A stretch of DNA of 64,000 nt from assembly GCF_000092045.1 (NCBI RefSeq), contig NC_007761.1:3289001-3353000 (forward strand), in the 5' to 3' direction. Below are positions 17,205 through 26,310 of the stretch, in pieces. Positions within the stretch are counted from its first letter, which is position 1. Every line of letters begins with the position of its first letter. This DNA comes from Rhizobium etli CFN 42 (GTDB lineage: Bacteria > Pseudomonadota > Alphaproteobacteria > Rhizobiales > Rhizobiaceae). A model generated the notes under the pieces. That model had not been told where the DNA came from. It did not search any database and worked only from the letters and a program-made list of their open reading frames with translations. A program made the translations under genes and the position numbers.

Positions 17205-18824
17205 TTGACTAATTTTGAATCGCTTGGTGTCTCCAAGCCGATCGTCGCCACCTTGTTCCAGCTCGGCATCGAAACGCCGACGCCGATCCAGGAACAGGCC
17301 ATCCCTCTCCTGCTCGAAGGCCGCGATCTGATCGGCCTTGCCCAGACCGGCACCGGCAAGACCGCCGCCTTCGGCCTGCCGCTCATCGAAAAGCTGCTCG
17401 CCGACGAGCGCCGCCCCGACAACCGTACGACGCGGACACTGATCCTGGCGCCGACTCGCGAGCTGGTGAACCAGATCGCCGAGAACCTGAAGAAGTTCAT
17501 CCGCAAGTCGCCGCTGCGCATCAACGTCGTTGTCGGCGGTGTGTCGATCAACAAACAGCAGCTGCAGCTCGAAAAGGGTACCGATATCCTCGTCGCCACG
17601 CCCGGCCGCCTGCTCGACCTCGTCAACCGCCGCGCCATCACGCTGACGACGGTGCGTTATCTCGTGCTCGACGAGGCCGATCAGATGCTCGACCTCGGCT
17701 TCGTGCACGACCTGCGCAAGATCGCCAAGCTGGTGCCGAAGAAGCGCCAGACCATGCTGTTTTCGGCCACCATGCCGAAGGCGATCGCCGATCTCGCCGG
17801 CGAATATCTCGTCGATCCCGTTAAGGTCGAAGTCACGCCGCCCGGCAAGGCTGCCGACAAGGTCGAGCAGTATGTCCATTTCGTCGGCGGCAAGAACGAC
17901 AAGACGGAACTGCTTCGTAAGTCGCTGACCGAAAACCCCGACGGCCGCGCCATCGTCTTCCTGCGCACCAAGCATGGCGCGGAGAAGCTGATGAAGCATC
18001 TCGACAATATCGGCTATTCCGTCGCCTCGATCCACGGCAACAAGAGCCAGGGCCAGCGCGAGCGGGCGCTGAAGGCCTTCCGCGACGGCAGCATCAAGAC
18101 ACTGATCGCCACCGACGTCGCCGCCCGTGGCATCGACATCCCCGCCGTCAGCCACGTCTACAACTACGACCTGCCCGAGGTGCCGGACGCCTATGTCCAT
18201 CGCATCGGCCGCACGGCGCGCGCCGGCCGCGACGGCATCGCCATCGCCTTCTGCGCTCCTGACGAAGCCAAGCTGCTGCGTGATATCGAGCGCCTGATGG
18301 GCATCGACATCACGGTCGCAAGCGGCGAACCGCCGGCACATATCAGCGCCGGCGGCCCGCGCCGCGGCAACGGCAATGGCAATAACCGCAATCGCGGTGG
18401 CGGCCAGGGACGGGGCGAAGGCCGTGGCGATCAGAATCGCTCGGAGCATCGCGGCAGCCGCCCGGAACGCCGCCCGCGTCCCGAACGGCCAGGCCGCAAC
18501 GAGGACTTCCGCGGTCAGCGCCGCGGCGAAGCAGCCGCGGATTTCGGCCCCGACAACGATCTGGCCTCGACCTCCGATTTCCGCCCGGCAAAGCCGCAGC
18601 GCCCTGCGCATAACGGCCCCAATGGCCATCATGCCAATGGCGAACCGAGCGGCCATCACCGCGGCAACGGCCGCCACGCTCACGGCCGCCCGGCCCGCAA
18701 GCACGGCGAAGACCGCGGACCGCATCAGGCTCAGGGCGGCGAACAGCGCCGCGACGGCAATGGCGGCAACCGCCGCGGCGGCTCGGGCTCCCGCAACGGT
18801 GGCCAGCGCCGCGAACGCGCCTGA
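17205..18824 (+). CDS. rhlE: DEAD-box RNA helicase, RhlE-type
   Basis: The start is the TTG at 17205, eight bases after GAAAGG. It gives 539 residues starting (M)TNFESLGVSKPIVATLFQLG, the normal DEAD-box N-terminus; the upstream open frame to 17103 is not family-like. All motifs are present: Q-motif TPIQEQAIPLLL, I AQTGTGKT, Ia PTRELVNQ, II LDEADQML, III SATMP, IV IVFLRTK, V ATDVAARGID, and VI HRIGRTARAG. The last 160 residues are an Arg/Gly/Asn/His-rich low-complexity tail, typical for RNA annealing and cold adaptation in rhizobial RhlE/DeaD proteins. It is likely monocistronic, with a terminator at 18879. Confidence 0.93.
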   Translation: MTNFESLGVSKPIVATLFQLGIETPTPIQEQAIPLLLEGRDLIGLAQTGTGKTAAFGLPLIEKLLADERRPDNRTTRTLILAPTRELVNQIAENLKKFIRKSPLRINVVVGGVSINKQQLQLEKGTDILVATPGRLLDLVNRRAITLTTVRYLVLDEADQMLDLGFVHDLRKIAKLVPKKRQTMLFSATMPKAIADLAGEYLVDPVKVEVTPPGKAADKVEQYVHFVGGKNDKTELLRKSLTENPDGRAIVFLRTKHGAEKLMKHLDNIGYSVASIHGNKSQGQRERALKAFRDGSIKTLIATDVAARGIDIPAVSHVYNYDLPEVPDAYVHRIGRTARAGRDGIAIAFCAPDEAKLLRDIERLMGIDITVASGEPPAHISAGGPRRGNGNGNNRNRGGGQGRGEGRGDQNRSEHRGSRPERRPRPERPGRNEDFRGQRRGEAAADFGPDNDLASTSDFRPAKPQRPAHNGPNGHHANGEPSGHHRGNGRHAHGRPARKHGEDRGPHQAQGGEQRRDGNGGNRRGGSGSRNGGQRRERA

Positions 18825-18878
18825 GCGCCGATTGATTTGGAAGGAGAAAAGGCCGAACTTTCGGTCTTGAATATTGGG

Positions 18879-18914
18879 AGGCCGGAGCATCTGGTGGGAT
18901 GTCCGGCCTTTTTC
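18879..18914 (+). terminator. Rho-independent terminator after the helicase gene
   Basis: An 8-bp stem (AGGCCGGA with TCCGGCCT) and a 15-base loop are followed by TTTTT, 55 bp after the helicase stop. About 225 bp of sequence without a recognisable gene follows before the AraC gene. Confidence 0.8.
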
Positions 18915-19141
18915 TCATTGTGGTGATGGCAACACCGCAACGGCAGTATGCGGTTACGTTTCCGGGTTTCTGTATGCACTCGGGTTGAGGAGATCGAAGC
19001 CTCCTTCGCAGCGGTGGCGGCGATCGCGCCGGAGCCTTGCCGGCGCCTGCTCACCGATTTATTCGAGAGATACGGCCGCTGGCCGGTTGACAGCCCGTCA
19101 GCCCGCTTGAATGCCGGACGCTTGAGACCTAAATTGGCCTC

Positions 19142-20131
19142 ATGCTTGACCATCCGTCCCCGCCGTTGTCGCCGTCGACCATTCCAATGGATGCCCTGAG
19201 CGAAGTCCTGCAAGACTTTCGCCTGAGTGGGGTGAACTATGGCCGCTGCGAGCTCAGGCACCCATGGAGCATCGCCTTTCCGCAACAACAACTGCTGCGT
19301 TTTCACTTCGTCAGCCAGGGTCCTTGCTGGATCCATACCGAAGTCCAAGGATGGCAGGAGTTGAATGATGGCGACCTGGTGCTGCTGCCGCAAGGCATCG
19401 CACATCGATTGGCGAGCGCGCCGGACGTTGAGGGCGACTCGCTTAAAAGCTGTCAGATTACAAAATTGGGCAGCAACGTCTGCGACGTCCTGCGTGACGG
19501 AACGGGTGCCACCAGCACTCTCTTCTGCGGCTCTATGACTTTGGGCGCCCATGCGCTTAACCCCTTGATCGCCCTGATGCCGCCAATCATAAAGGGCTGC
19601 GATGTGGCCGGTAATGACGCGGTCGTGGGGCCCTTGCTGGCCGCTATGTCCGCGGAGGCCACACAGCCCCAGATGGGAAGCGCGACGGTCTTGTCGCGTA
19701 TGGCGGACTTGCTCGCAGCCCGGCTTATCCGCTGCTGGGTCAACTGCAGCGGAGCCTCGACCACCGGCTGGCTCGCCGCCATCCGCGATCCCAATATCGG
19801 TCGTGTGTTGGCGGCCATGCACCGGGATCCCGGCCATAACTGGACCCTCGAAAGCCTCGCTGGTGTGGCAGGCCAGTCGCGCTCGATCTTCGCCGAGCGC
19901 TTCAGCGCGATTTTGGGAGAAGGCGCGGCCCATTATCTCGCCCGTCTGCGTATGCAGCTTGCCCGCGATTTGTTGGCGCAAAACGGCATGTCGGTTGCCG
20001 AGGTTGCCTCCCGGCTGGGCTATGAATCCGAGGCATCTTTCGCGCGTGCCTTCAAGCGCGTCACCAACATTTCACCTGGGATTGTGCGCCGCACAAGTTC
20101 CGGACGAATTGATATGGATTTCGGATTTTAA
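19142..20131 (+). CDS. AraC-family regulator with cupin-type N-terminal domain
   Basis: The frame gives 329 residues from 19142. The internal ATG at 19187 (MDALSEVLQDFRL) matches the usual start of this cupin_6 AraC subgroup and is a good alternative; neither has a clear ribosome site. The N-terminal sensor has RFHFVSQGPCWIHT and LNDGDLVLLPQGIAHRL. The C-terminal AraC domain has both helix-turn-helix motifs (WTLESLAGVAGQSRSIFAERFSA and MSVAEVASRLGYESEASFARAFKRV). The gene precedes an MFS efflux gene on the same strand by 58 bp, so it probably controls that pump. Confidence 0.9.
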   Translation: MLDHPSPPLSPSTIPMDALSEVLQDFRLSGVNYGRCELRHPWSIAFPQQQLLRFHFVSQGPCWIHTEVQGWQELNDGDLVLLPQGIAHRLASAPDVEGDSLKSCQITKLGSNVCDVLRDGTGATSTLFCGSMTLGAHALNPLIALMPPIIKGCDVAGNDAVVGPLLAAMSAEATQPQMGSATVLSRMADLLAARLIRCWVNCSGASTTGWLAAIRDPNIGRVLAAMHRDPGHNWTLESLAGVAGQSRSIFAERFSAILGEGAAHYLARLRMQLARDLLAQNGMSVAEVASRLGYESEASFARAFKRVTNISPGIVRRTSSGRIDMDFGF

Positions 20132-20189
20132 GACACATATAATCCTGAAAACTTCGTCTATGAAATCTCCGAACATAGGAGATCCTTCA

Positions 20190-21398
20190 ATGACGGACAC
20201 AACATCACGATTCGATGGGACCGCAATTGGCCTGGAGACGGCCGAACCATCCGCGTGGCGCGCAGCGACCTGGTTTGCCGTTCTTTCGATGGCGGCCACC
20301 AGCTTTGCACTGGTATCTGCTGAGTTCCTGCCGGCGGGCCTGTTGACGCCGATGGCGCGCGACCTCGGCATTTCCGAGGGAACTGCCGGACAGGTTGTCA
20401 CCGCCACTGCTTCCGTCGGCGCGGTGGCGGCCCTGTTGAGCAATGTTCTCATCGGCAGACTGAACCGCAAGGCAGTGCTGGTCGGTCTCAGTGCGTTGGC
20501 GGTCGCCTCCAATATTCTTGCATCGTTGGCGACCGATTTTTGGCTGTTGCTGTTGGGTCGGGCCGGGTTGGGCATCGCGCTCAGCGGCTTTTGGGCGCTT
20601 TCAGTGGCCGTCGTGGCGAGGCTGGTCGGCGCCAACGCGACAGGTCGGGGCATGGCCATCGTCACCCTCGGCGTTTCGCTCGCCACGATAGCTGCACCAT
20701 CAATGGGTGCTTTGATCAGCGATTGGTTGGGATGGCGCAGCGCCATGGCGATGACAGCCGGGCTTGCCGCGCTTGCCATGCTGCTGCAGCTGCTCAGCCT
20801 GCCGACACTCCCTGCAAGCACAAGCAACAGTCTCGCTGATGTTTTCCGGCTGACACGACGGGGCGGCATTCAACTGGGAATGCTTGCCATCCTTTTGCTG
20901 ATGACCGGGCATTTTGCCGGATCGGTTTATGTGCGTCCCTTCCTCGAACAAGTGACGCTCCTCGAGACCAGATCGATCGCCCTGGCGCTGCTCGGGTTTG
21001 GCATCGCCTCCGTTATCGGCAATGTTGCCGGCGGCCGGATGGCCGACGCGAGCATCCGCATAGCGCTGGCTGTCACGGCGGTATTGATGGCGTTTGCCGC
21101 ACTTGCTCTGGTGCTTTGGGGCGCTCACACCGGCGTTGCGTTTGCGCTTGTCACGCTTTGGGGCTTTGCCTTCGGCATGGCGCCGGTAGTGCTGCCGACC
21201 AATCTTTCCCGCGCTGCCCCCGACGCTCTGGAGGCGGCGGGTAGCCTGATGGTCGTCTCTTTTCAGGTGGCCATCAGTATCGGCGCGGTTTTTGGCGGCT
21301 ACATCGTCGACCACTATGGCGCTGCGGGACCATTGACTCTTACGGCTCTCCTAGCTGGGTCGACAGTTGCCTTAGCGCTGCTGCAGCCCCGCAACTGA
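20190..21398 (+). CDS. MFS efflux transporter (DHA1 type)
   Basis: The start was set at the ATG at 20190 behind TAGGAG, giving 402 residues; the frame is open far upstream but only as a shadow of the AraC gene. Twelve hydrophobic helices are visible. Family blocks are SAEFLPAGLLTPMARDLGISEGTAGQ in helix 1 to loop 1, LIGRLNRKAVLV after helix 2, and LLLGRAGLGIALSGFWALSVA in helix 4. These are the AraJ/SotB/YdhP-like drug and sugar efflux features. It probably exports a small toxic compound or sugar under control of the adjacent AraC protein. The substrate is unknown. Confidence 0.9.
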   Translation: MTDTTSRFDGTAIGLETAEPSAWRAATWFAVLSMAATSFALVSAEFLPAGLLTPMARDLGISEGTAGQVVTATASVGAVAALLSNVLIGRLNRKAVLVGLSALAVASNILASLATDFWLLLLGRAGLGIALSGFWALSVAVVARLVGANATGRGMAIVTLGVSLATIAAPSMGALISDWLGWRSAMAMTAGLAALAMLLQLLSLPTLPASTSNSLADVFRLTRRGGIQLGMLAILLLMTGHFAGSVYVRPFLEQVTLLETRSIALALLGFGIASVIGNVAGGRMADASIRIALAVTAVLMAFAALALVLWGAHTGVAFALVTLWGFAFGMAPVVLPTNLSRAAPDALEAAGSLMVVSFQVAISIGAVFGGYIVDHYGAAGPLTLTALLAGSTVALALLQPRN

Positions 21399-21453
21399 TC
21401 GTTGCTTCCTGCTTGCGGATCACGCGCAGTCGGACTGAAGGTGCTCTGGATAA

Positions 21454-21481
21454 GAGGTCGCCGGCAATTGCCGGCGACCTC
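21454..21481. terminator. Perfect 28-bp palindrome after the MFS gene
   Basis: A perfect inverted repeat (arms GAGGTCGCCGGCAA and its complement) lies 55 bp after the MFS stop and upstream of the end of the convergent DMT gene. The stem is long and GC-rich but lacks a U-tract on either side, so it may act as a bidirectional terminator or be a protein site. Confidence 0.5.
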
Positions 21482-21616
21482 CAATGCATCAGTCTATAAC
21501 AACGTCCTTGCCTTCTGCCTTGATTAGAAAGCCTTCGGTCGGCTGCCGTCACAGACGTTGAAAGCCTGAAAATTCAGGAGGTCCGGCTGTTCGAGCGAGC
21601 GTGGGCAGCCATCCGG

Positions 21617-22516
21617 CTATACGCTCGCCTGTGCCGGCTGAACGACCCTGCGGTTCGTCAGGTAGACGCCCGTCACCACGATCACCGTGCCCAGAGTCAA
21701 CGGCAGCGTCAGCGGCTCGCCGAAGGTGATGAAGGCTTCGAGGGCGACGGCCGGCGGCATCAGATAGATGAGCGAGGCGGCGCGCGAAACCTGCCCGCGA
21801 CGGATCAGATAGAGCAGCAGCCCGACACCGCCCATCGACAGGCCGAAGACGGACCAGATGAGGGCGCCATAAACGTGAGCCGAACCGTCGAAATGCTGGT
21901 GCTCGAAGATTAGCGACAACGGCAAGGTAAGGATGAGAGCGCCGACATATTGCAGCGTCGCAATGGCCCTGAGGTCGCCGGATTGCAGGTGTTTTTTCTG
22001 GTAAAGCGTGCCGTAGGTCACGGAGCCCATGGCGATGAGGTTGATCGCCAGGGGCAGCGCGGCATGGCTAAGATCGGCCATCGCCGGATCGAAGAGCTTC
22101 GGCGAAATCGCGATAGCAATGCCGATGAAGCCGAGGGCGAGACCGAGCTGCTGGGTCTTCTGCAACCGCTCGCCGACGAGGAAGGGAGCCGCCATCGCCG
22201 TCAGCAGCGGCTGCAGTGCCGCGATGATGCCCGATATACCAGCCGGCACGCCGTTGGCGATCGCCCACCAGAGGCCGGCGAGATAGAAGCCGTGCAGGAA
22301 AAAACCGGAATAGATGGCCCGAAGCACCGTCGCCCGACTCTTCGGCCATTGCGCCTTGGTCACCAGGCAAAAGGCCAGGAAGGCCAGGGCCGACAGCGCA
22401 TAACGTATCGAAAGAAAGGTAAAGGGTTCGGAATGTAGCGCCGCAAATTTCGCCACCACCCAGCCCGTGGACCAGAGCAGGACGAAAACGGCAGGGGCAA
22501 AGCGGTCGAGGGACAT
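21617..22516 (-). CDS. EamA/DMT-family permease
   Basis: The start was set at the ATG at 22516 (MSLDRFAPAVFVLLWSTGWVVAKFA), giving 299 residues; the frame extends to 22576 with residues unlike the family. Ten transmembrane helices in two EamA repeats are visible (first repeat ending YLAGLWWAIANGVPAGISGIIAALQPLLTA, second ending in LIYLMPPAVALEAFITFGEPLTLP). Such drug/metabolite transporters move amino acids, amines or nucleosides; the substrate cannot be inferred. It is convergent with the MFS efflux gene and has no partner gene. Confidence 0.9.
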   Translation of the reverse strand: MSLDRFAPAVFVLLWSTGWVVAKFAALHSEPFTFLSIRYALSALAFLAFCLVTKAQWPKSRATVLRAIYSGFFLHGFYLAGLWWAIANGVPAGISGIIAALQPLLTAMAAPFLVGERLQKTQQLGLALGFIGIAIAISPKLFDPAMADLSHAALPLAINLIAMGSVTYGTLYQKKHLQSGDLRAIATLQYVGALILTLPLSLIFEHQHFDGSAHVYGALIWSVFGLSMGGVGLLLYLIRRGQVSRAASLIYLMPPAVALEAFITFGEPLTLPLTLGTVIVVTGVYLTNRRVVQPAQASV

Positions 22517-22684
22517 GGGGCTGCTCGGCAGAAAGAGATCGCCGTGCTGATAGCCGCACCCGAAGGCCGCGGTCAAAGGCGAAGCGTTGATACTTATTTG
22601 AAATTTCGTTGATGGTTGGGGAGAACCCTCGGCACCTCGACACTGTGCATACGGGTGGAAGGGTCGCCGAGCCCTCCCCCTCCA

Positions 22685-22820
22685 CCCTCATCCCTGTGCT
22701 CGTCACAGGGATCCAGCGCGCCCAAGTCCTTGGGCGCAAGAGACTCTCGTTACCGTAGAAGTCATTCACGGCGTAGACGCGCCGTGGCTGGCTTCCTGTG
22801 ATAGGCACAGGAATGAGAGA
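22685..22820. repeat. Rhizobial intergenic repeat with several hairpins
   Basis: This non-coding element of about 135 bp is built of stacked inverted repeats: ATCCCTGTG/CACAGGGAT (22690-22712), GCGCCCAA/TTGGGCGC (22718-22737), and TTCCTGTG/CACAGGAA (22793-22813), with outer CTCAT/ATGAG ends. This kind of multi-hairpin mosaic is widely scattered between genes in rhizobial genomes. It lies in the 470-bp gap between the DMT permease and the ATP-grasp gene; no gene is seen in the remainder of the gap. Confidence 0.65.
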
Positions 22821-23050
22821 GCAAGCGGAGAGGCCGCGCCTCCTCCCATCGGCCGAACGAAAAACCATCACCTGCTCAGATTTTACGCAGTTTTTACAGA
22901 ACAACCGTCCACCACCCCGCGCCACCTCGGCTCAACTGCCCAAAAATCCCCATCTTTCCCGCACCGCAAAATCTTTTCCTCGAACTGCGCATGGTTCTTG
23001 CATTGCAATTTGCGTTGTATTCAAATGAACAAAAAAGGGGAGCCGCACCT

Positions 23051-24460
23051 TTGGCATTTGATGAAATGATTACCGGGGACGAGAGCCCCCGCCCGCCTTA
23101 TGAAAAATATTTCGAGTGGTACAACAGCCAAGACCGGTCGCATCTGATTGCCAAGTCCCGCGACGCGGAAAACATCTTCCGGAAAACCGGCATCACCTTC
23201 GCCGTTTACGGCCATGCCGATAGTTCCGAAAAACTCATTCCCTTCGATATCATCCCCCGCATCATCTCCGCCCGTGAATGGCGCAAGCTGGCGCAGGGAA
23301 TCGAGCAGCGGGTAATCGCGCTCAACGCCTTTCTGGATGACATCTATCACAAGCAGGAGATCATCCGCGCCGGCCGCATCCCGCGCGAACTGATCGAAAA
23401 CAATGTCGCCTTCCTGTCCGAGATGATCGGCTTCCGTCCGCCTGGCGGCGTCTACACCCACATCGTCGGCACCGACATTGTGCGCACCGGCGAAGACCAG
23501 TTTTACGTGTTGGAGGATAATGCCCGCACGCCCTCCGGTGTCAGCTACATGCTGGAAAACCGGGAAACGATGATGCAGATGTTCCCGGAACTCTTCCACG
23601 AAAACAAGGTGCAGCGCGTCGAGGACTATCCCTATCTCTTGCGCCAGAGCCTTGCGTCGCTCGCGCCTCCCGGCTGCACCGGCAAGCCGCGCGTCGCGGT
23701 GCTGACGCCTGGCATCTACAATTCCGCCTATTACGAGCACTCCTTCCTCGCCGACATGATGGGTGTCGAACTGGTCGAAGGCTCGGATCTGCGGGTCATC
23801 GACGGCAAGGTGAAGATGCGCACGACCCGCGGCTACGAGGCGATCGACGTGCTCTACCGCCGCGTCGACGACGACTTCCTCGATCCCCTGACCTTCCGGG
23901 CCGATTCCGCCCTCGGCATTCCCGGCATCATGGATGTCTACCGCTCCGGCAACATCACCATCGCCAATGCGCCGGGCACCGGCATATCGGACGACAAGGC
24001 GATCTATTCTTATATGCCCGAGATCGTCGAATTCTATACCGGCCGCAAGGCGCTGCTCGAAAACGTCCCGACCTGGCGCTGCTCGGAAGCATCAAGTCTG
24101 AAATACGTGCTGGAGCACCTGGAAGAGCTGGTCGTCAAGGAAGTGCACGGCTCGGGCGGCTACGGCATGCTGGTGGGACCGACGGCATCGAAAAAGGAGC
24201 GCGCCGATTTCGCCGAGAAGCTGAAGGCCAAGCCGAACAATTACATCGCCCAGCCGACGCTGTCGCTCTCCACCGTGCCGATCCTCGTCAACAAGGGGAT
24301 TGCGCCGCGCCATGTCGACCTTCGCCCCTATGTGCTCGTTTCCGACAAGGTCCAGATCATTCCTGGCGGCCTCACCCGCGTGGCGCTGAAACAAGGCTCG
24401 CTGGTCGTCAATTCCAGCCAGGGCGGCGGTACCAAAGACACCTGGGTATTGGAGGACTGA
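23051..24460 (+). CDS. Circularly permuted type 2 ATP-grasp protein
   Basis: The start is taken as the TTG at 23051 (MAFDEMITGDES), eight bases after GGGGAG, giving 469 residues, the usual family size; the frame extends to 22991. Typical blocks are YEKYFEWYNSQD, GITFAVYG, IPFDIIPRIISAREW, LNAFLDDIYH, YVLEDNARTPSGVSYMLENR (nucleotide site) and LVVKEVHGSGGYGMLVGP. The last acts as the glycine-rich grasp loop, displaced because of the circular permutation. The family forms an amide bond with ATP and is nearly always next to Alpha-E and transglutaminase genes, as here. The reaction product is not established. Confidence 0.92.
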   Translation: MAFDEMITGDESPRPPYEKYFEWYNSQDRSHLIAKSRDAENIFRKTGITFAVYGHADSSEKLIPFDIIPRIISAREWRKLAQGIEQRVIALNAFLDDIYHKQEIIRAGRIPRELIENNVAFLSEMIGFRPPGGVYTHIVGTDIVRTGEDQFYVLEDNARTPSGVSYMLENRETMMQMFPELFHENKVQRVEDYPYLLRQSLASLAPPGCTGKPRVAVLTPGIYNSAYYEHSFLADMMGVELVEGSDLRVIDGKVKMRTTRGYEAIDVLYRRVDDDFLDPLTFRADSALGIPGIMDVYRSGNITIANAPGTGISDDKAIYSYMPEIVEFYTGRKALLENVPTWRCSEASSLKYVLEHLEELVVKEVHGSGGYGMLVGPTASKKERADFAEKLKAKPNNYIAQPTLSLSTVPILVNKGIAPRHVDLRPYVLVSDKVQIIPGGLTRVALKQGSLVVNSSQGGGTKDTWVLED

Positions 24461-25401
24461 TGCTCGGAAGAACCGCAAACGGCCTCTACTGGATGTTCCG
24501 TTACATCGAGCGCGCCGAAAATATCGCCCGTCTGGTCGATGCAGGGCTGCGCATGTCGCTCACCCGCAGCAGCGCCGGTGACGACAACTGGGATGGCGTA
24601 CTGCAAAGTGCCGGCGTGCGCGAGGCCTATGACGAGGGCCACGCCAAGCTGACCAATGCCGATGCGATCGATTATCTTCTGCGCGATCGCTCTAACCCGT
24701 CGAGCGTGATGTCCTGCATTGACTCCGGTCGCAACAATGCCCGCATGGTACGCACCGCGCTGACGCGCGAGACCTGGGAGGCGACCAACGAATGCTGGAT
24801 CGACCTGAAGTCGCTGCTTGAAAAGCGTGTGAAGGCCGCCGACCTGCCTGAAGTGATCGACGTCATCAAGCGTCGGGCCGGCCTCATCCGTGGCGCCTTC
24901 CACGGCTCGACGCTGCGCAACGAGCTCTATAACTTCGCTCGCATCGGCACCTTCATCGAGCGGGCCGATAATACCAGCCGCATTCTCGACGTGAAGTATT
25001 ACGTGCTGCTGCCCTCGGTTTCGGCGGTCGGCTCGTCGCTCGACAATGTGCAGTGGGAATCGATCCTGCGTTCGGTCTCCGCGCACCGCGCCTATAGTTG
25101 GGCCTATGACGGCGAATACCGGGCGATGAACATTGCCGACTTCCTGACCCTGAATGTGCAAATGCCGCGCTCGCTCGCCTATTGCTACGAGAAGATCGTC
25201 AGCAATCTCGGCTATCTCGCCCAGGATTACGAGGAGCGGCTTCCCGCTCACGACACTGCCGACGCGATCCGCACCACGCTGCAGACGCGGGCGATCCGCG
25301 ACATCATGGATCAGGGGCTGCACGAATTCCTGGAAGACTTCGTCTCGCGCAACAACCAGCTCGGCGCGGAGATTTCCGACGGCTACCGGTTCTACGTTTA
25401 A
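24460..25401 (+). CDS. Alpha-E domain protein (DUF403)
   Basis: This 313-residue, almost wholly helical protein starts MLGRTANGLYWMFRYIERAENIARLVDAGLR, which is the standard Alpha-E opening. Further blocks are LIRGAFHGSTLRNELYNFARIGTFIERADNTSRILDVKYYVLLP and the central SVSAHRAYSW. Its ATG overlaps the ATP-grasp stop (TGATG), so the two are translationally coupled. The fold probably binds or presents the substrate of the ATP-grasp ligase, but no catalytic role is known. Confidence 0.93.
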   Translation: MLGRTANGLYWMFRYIERAENIARLVDAGLRMSLTRSSAGDDNWDGVLQSAGVREAYDEGHAKLTNADAIDYLLRDRSNPSSVMSCIDSGRNNARMVRTALTRETWEATNECWIDLKSLLEKRVKAADLPEVIDVIKRRAGLIRGAFHGSTLRNELYNFARIGTFIERADNTSRILDVKYYVLLPSVSAVGSSLDNVQWESILRSVSAHRAYSWAYDGEYRAMNIADFLTLNVQMPRSLAYCYEKIVSNLGYLAQDYEERLPAHDTADAIRTTLQTRAIRDIMDQGLHEFLEDFVSRNNQLGAEISDGYRFYV

Positions 25402-25413
25402 GCGGATCAGACC

Positions 25414-26238
25414 ATGAGACTGAAGATCAGCCACCTCACCGAATACCGCTACGACGAACCGGCGCAGTTCTCGCTGCAGCGCCTCAGGCTGACGCCGCCG
25501 ACATCAGCTGCTCAAAAGGTGCTTGGATGGTCATTGAACGTCGAGGGCGCCACGCCCGAGGTGGAGTATGACGACCAGTACGGCAACCATGTCAATCTGG
25601 TCTCGCTGGAAGGCGCCCAACACATGACGCGCATCCTGGCCGAGGGCGAGGTCGAGACTGTGGACAATAACGGCGTCACCGGCCCGCACACCGGCTTCTG
25701 CCCGCTTTGGCTCTTCCTGCGCGAGACGCCGCTGACCAAGGGAGGCAAGCTCATCAAAGAACTCGTCAAGAGCGTCGGCGGCGACAACGAGCTTGCCCGC
25801 ATGCATGCGCTGATGGCGGCAATCCATGAGACGGTCGACTATAAGCCCGGCACCAGCAACGCCGCGACGACGGCCGAACAGGCGCTGGAAAAGAAGAGCG
25901 GCGTCTGCCAGGACCACGCGCATATCTTCGTGTCCGCCGCCCGCGCCCTGCAGGTCCCCGCTCGTTACGTCTCCGGCTATCTGATGATGGAGGAAAAGAT
26001 CGAACAGGCGGCGACCCATGCCTGGGCAGAGGCCCATATTCCCGGCCTCGGCTGGGTCGGCTTCGATCCGGCCAACGAGATCTGCCCGGATGCCCGCTAC
26101 GTCAGGATCGCCTCCGGCCTCTGCTACCGCGACGCCGCGCCGATCTCCGGCATGCGCATCGGCACGCCGGGTGAAACGCTGTCGGTGACCGTCAAGGTCG
26201 AAAACGGCGGACAGATGCAAAGCCAGAGCCAGAGCTGA
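25414..26238 (+). CDS. Transglutaminase-like cysteine peptidase/amidase
   Basis: This 274-residue protein has the N-terminal bacterial transglutaminase-like domain (MRLKISHLTEYRYDEPAQFSLQRLRLTPP) and the catalytic core. The core has the nucleophile in KKSGVCQDHAHIFVSAAR (Cys about 163), the catalytic His in THAWAEAHIPGLGW, and the Asp in GFDPANE. It begins 12 bp after the Alpha-E stop. Together the three genes form the conserved cluster thought to make and then trim or transfer a peptide-like product. The protein lacks a signal peptide, which argues for a cytoplasmic substrate. Confidence 0.93.
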   Translation: MRLKISHLTEYRYDEPAQFSLQRLRLTPPTSAAQKVLGWSLNVEGATPEVEYDDQYGNHVNLVSLEGAQHMTRILAEGEVETVDNNGVTGPHTGFCPLWLFLRETPLTKGGKLIKELVKSVGGDNELARMHALMAAIHETVDYKPGTSNAATTAEQALEKKSGVCQDHAHIFVSAARALQVPARYVSGYLMMEEKIEQAATHAWAEAHIPGLGWVGFDPANEICPDARYVRIASGLCYRDAAPISGMRIGTPGETLSVTVKVENGGQMQSQSQS

Positions 26239-26310
26239 GGGCTCTGCACGCTTTTCGAACATGACGGACGAACGCCGCATGGCGGTTTCGCACAGCCAAG
26301 TCGCGACCAG

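Noticed and set aside
17118..18890. 590-residue minus-strand frame across the helicase
   Set aside because: It is the antisense of the RG-rich helicase; composition (Ala, Val, Gly rich) is a shadow of the plus strand.
22685..22820. CRISPR-like array
   Set aside because: Stacked inverted repeats without direct repeats or spacers; it is a dispersed rhizobial hairpin element.
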